DNA of 64,000 nt from Zygnema cylindricum (lineage: Eukaryota; Streptophyta; Zygnematophyceae; Zygnematales; Zygnemataceae), in the NCBI GenBank assembly GCA_037447655.1, contig JBBHKE010003362.1:1-64000 (forward strand), given 5' to 3'. Positions within the stretch are counted from its first letter, which is position 1. Each line of letters starts with the position of its first letter. The notes under the pieces are model-generated. The model saw only the letters and a list, made by a program, of their open reading frames with translations, was not told the DNA's origin and made no database searches. The position numbers and the translations under genes are program-made. Positions 61,914-64,000 of the stretch are shown piece after piece.

Positions 61914-63941
61914 TTATGGCAATAGCTGCTACTGTTGCTTCTTCTTCTTATTCGGTGGCACCAGCTGCCTCAAATCAACACTTCCTGACTCTAAGAGAGT
62001 TCGGTTCTAGCCTAGACAACAGCGATCAATCCTTGCGGATCAACACCAACGACAGAAACGAAATTCACGTGATCCGACGATCTCAACCTCAAAATTTCCG
62101 GGTGGAAGGAGATCCAGTATCCGACTGCAAGCAAGCTCTCACTTTGCCTACTCAACGGCCTCATGGGAGCCTCTCACCATCCGGAGGCCTTCTCATCACT
62201 GGAGCGAAATCACTGGATCAAGGCAGCAAACTATGAAATGAAGTCAATCATAGAATGAAGTCGATCATAGAGGCTCAGACATGGGAGCTTGTGGATCTTC
62301 CTCCCAACAGAAAAACGATCAACAACAAATGGGTATTCAAGGTGATGTTAAATCCTAATAATACCATTGATTGATATAAGGCTAGGCTTGTGGCAAAGGG
62401 GTACAATGAAACGGAAGGAATTAACTTTGAAAAAACTTTTTCTCCAGTTGTAAAATTTCTGACAATTAGGATTTTGCTGTCCCTAGCTGTTATAAAGGAT
62501 ATGGAAATACATCAAATGGATGTGAAAACAGCCTTTTGCATGGAGAGGTAGAAGAGACCATTTACATGCAGCAGCCTGAAATGTATGCAGAGCCACGAAA
62601 AGAGCACTTAGTATGCAAGTTGTTAAAATCTTTGTACGGCCTAAAACAGGCCCCTAGGCAATAGAATCTAAAGCTTGATAAATTCTTAACTAGCCTAGGA
62701 TTTCAAAGGATAAGCTCTAATCATTCTATTTACATTCTAAAAGGTGAGGATGGGATAGTGTATATAGCAGTGTATGTAGATGATCTACTATTAATTAGCA
62801 AATCAATGGCTGAAATGAACAAAATCAAAACTGCCTTAAATTCACGGTTTAAGATGAAAGACCTCAGTGAGGCAAAATATATATTGGGTATTCATGTAGA
62901 AAGGGACAGAAATAAGAGATTATTAAAATTAACTCAAAAAGAGGCTATTGAAAGCATGTTAGAAAAGTATGGAATGCGGGGGGCAAAAAGGTGTGTAACT
63001 CCAATGGAGTTTCGACAGAAGATAGAAGGAGATGAGACTGAACCGGGTGTTATTGTTAGTGAGTATTTAGAGTCAGGGGAGGATGATCCTATGAAACTAA
63101 TACCTTACAGACAAATAGTGGGAAGCGTAATATATTTCATAAACTGTACGCGTCCTGATATTGCTGCAGCAGTTGGGGTACTAAGCAAAAGTATTGAAAA
63201 TTCGAGAAAATCTAACCGTGATGCAACAAAGAGAGTCTTAAGAAATTTGGCACGAACCAAAGACCTCAAACTCACTCTAGGCGGAGGAGAAGTAAAGCTG
63301 CAAACATGGAGTGATGCAAGCTATGGCGACATGCCAAGCCGGAAATCCACCACCGGATTCGTTCTCCAAATTGGGAACGGGACTTGTTGTTGGAGCAGCA
63401 AACTTCAAAAGGTCACGGCACAGTCAACAATGGATTCAGAGTACAAGGCAACAAGTTTTGGCCTCAAAGAACTCTTATGGATAAAATCCATGTTGCTAGA
63501 ACTGGGATACATGCAGGTTGGTCCAGAGGTAATCTGGTGTGATAACTAGGTTGCCATTGCCATTGCCTCTAATTCGAGTCACCATTTCAAGAGTAAACAC
63601 ATGGATGTAAGATAACACTTTGTAAGAGAAAAAGTGTTCTCCAAGGTGATTAAATTATGTTATTTACCAGATGCAAAAATGATTGCTGACATGCTCACTA
63701 AAGCTCTTCCTGCTCCTAAGCTGAAGTATTATAGGGATGCACTGGGACTAGGTGACAAGGTGAGAGTGTTATATTGCTATGGTGCCATGCTGCGCTAGTA
63801 CGACATTAAGATACAGTGGGACTAGGTGACTAGCTGAGTTTCTGCATTGCTATGCTGCTATGTTGAGCTAAGTTTACATCGCAATGCGTTGCTCTAACAT
63901 CGCAGCTGTGCTAATGCACTAAGTCTAAAGCTTTAGGGGAG
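61914..63941 (+). pseudogene. Copia-6: internally deleted and mutated Copia
   Basis: A short gag start (MAIAATVASSSYSVAPAASN) is followed within about 200 bp by RT-linker sequence, so gag, protease and integrase are deleted. RT blocks run [31 protein letters not shown] and YVDDLLLIS (open 62758-63549). RNase H has WSDASYGDMP and VIWCDN, then a stop, then HHFKSKHMD and LTKALPAPKLKYY. A 17-bp tandem duplication with a stop lies at 62234-62268. The TTTAGGGGAG purine tract ends at 63941. Confidence 0.8.
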
Positions 63942-64000
63942 TGTTGATTTTGAAAAACTTTAAGTCTCAGTAAATTAGTGTAACGGCAAAAAAATAGTAA
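63942..64000 (+). repeat. Start of Copia-6 3' LTR
   Basis: TGTTGATTTTGAAAAAC follows the purine tract directly. The LTR continues past the window end. Confidence 0.6.

Overview
The window looks like nuclear DNA from a streptophyte, most likely a charophyte alga or an early-diverging land plant. Genes are split into small exons with GT-AG introns. Leucine-rich repeats sit one per 72-bp exon in intron phase 2, as in plant LRR receptors. Plant-type extracellular modules occur (L-type lectin, LysM, EGF-like, extensin-like poly-Pro). The retrotransposon primer-binding sites match the plant initiator tRNA-Met as I recall it. I cannot name the species from sequence alone.

Layout. (1) About 684-7581, +: a gene for a secreted or extracellular LRR protein. 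It has a signal peptide, an LRR N-cap, eight visible LRR exons, then a poly-proline linker followed by a legume-type lectin domain with one frameshift. (2) 7.6-10.1 kb: A-rich and GA-rich low-complexity DNA. (3) 10.1-18.8 kb: a thicket of nested non-autonomous DNA transposons, with 8-bp TSDs (hAT-like) and TTA/TAA TSDs (PIF/Harbinger-like), plus a solo LTR. (4) 18.8-21.3 kb: a decayed Copia element on the minus strand. (5) 21.56-46.11 kb: a tandem LTR-internal-LTR-internal-LTR array of a gag-only, pol-less retroelement on the minus strand, flanked by the direct repeat TATAT. It is interrupted by a plus-strand Copia (Copia-1), itself interrupted by a young, nearly intact minus-strand Copia (Copia-2). 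(6) 47.3-59.6 kb, +: exons of a second extracellular-protein locus (two EGF-like exons, then LysM and Cys-rich exons) separated by about 10 kb of nested transposons. These include a young Copia derivative (Copia-3) whose single ORF keeps gag and a catalytically dead remnant of pol. (7) 60.1-64.0 kb: two degenerate Copia copies sharing an LTR.

The most unusual theme is in the retroelements. Four families (Copia-1, -2, -3 and the gag-only element) have a primer-binding site that pairs with the anticodon stem-loop of initiator tRNA-Met rather than with its 3' end. The gag reading frame runs through this site. Because the site is complementary to the CAU anticodon it contains an ATG, and that ATG is in the gag frame. 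In three families gag starts further upstream, inside the 5' LTR. In the gag-only family the primer-site ATG is the first in-frame ATG. Four LTRs also carry an antisense tRNA-like A-box/B-box pair. The other notable items are the LRR-polyPro-lectin architecture, the intron-containing cargo carried antisense in the gag-only element, and the gag-plus-dead-pol ORF.

Almost every insertion here lies inside another mobile element, so relative ages can be read from the nesting and from LTR divergence.
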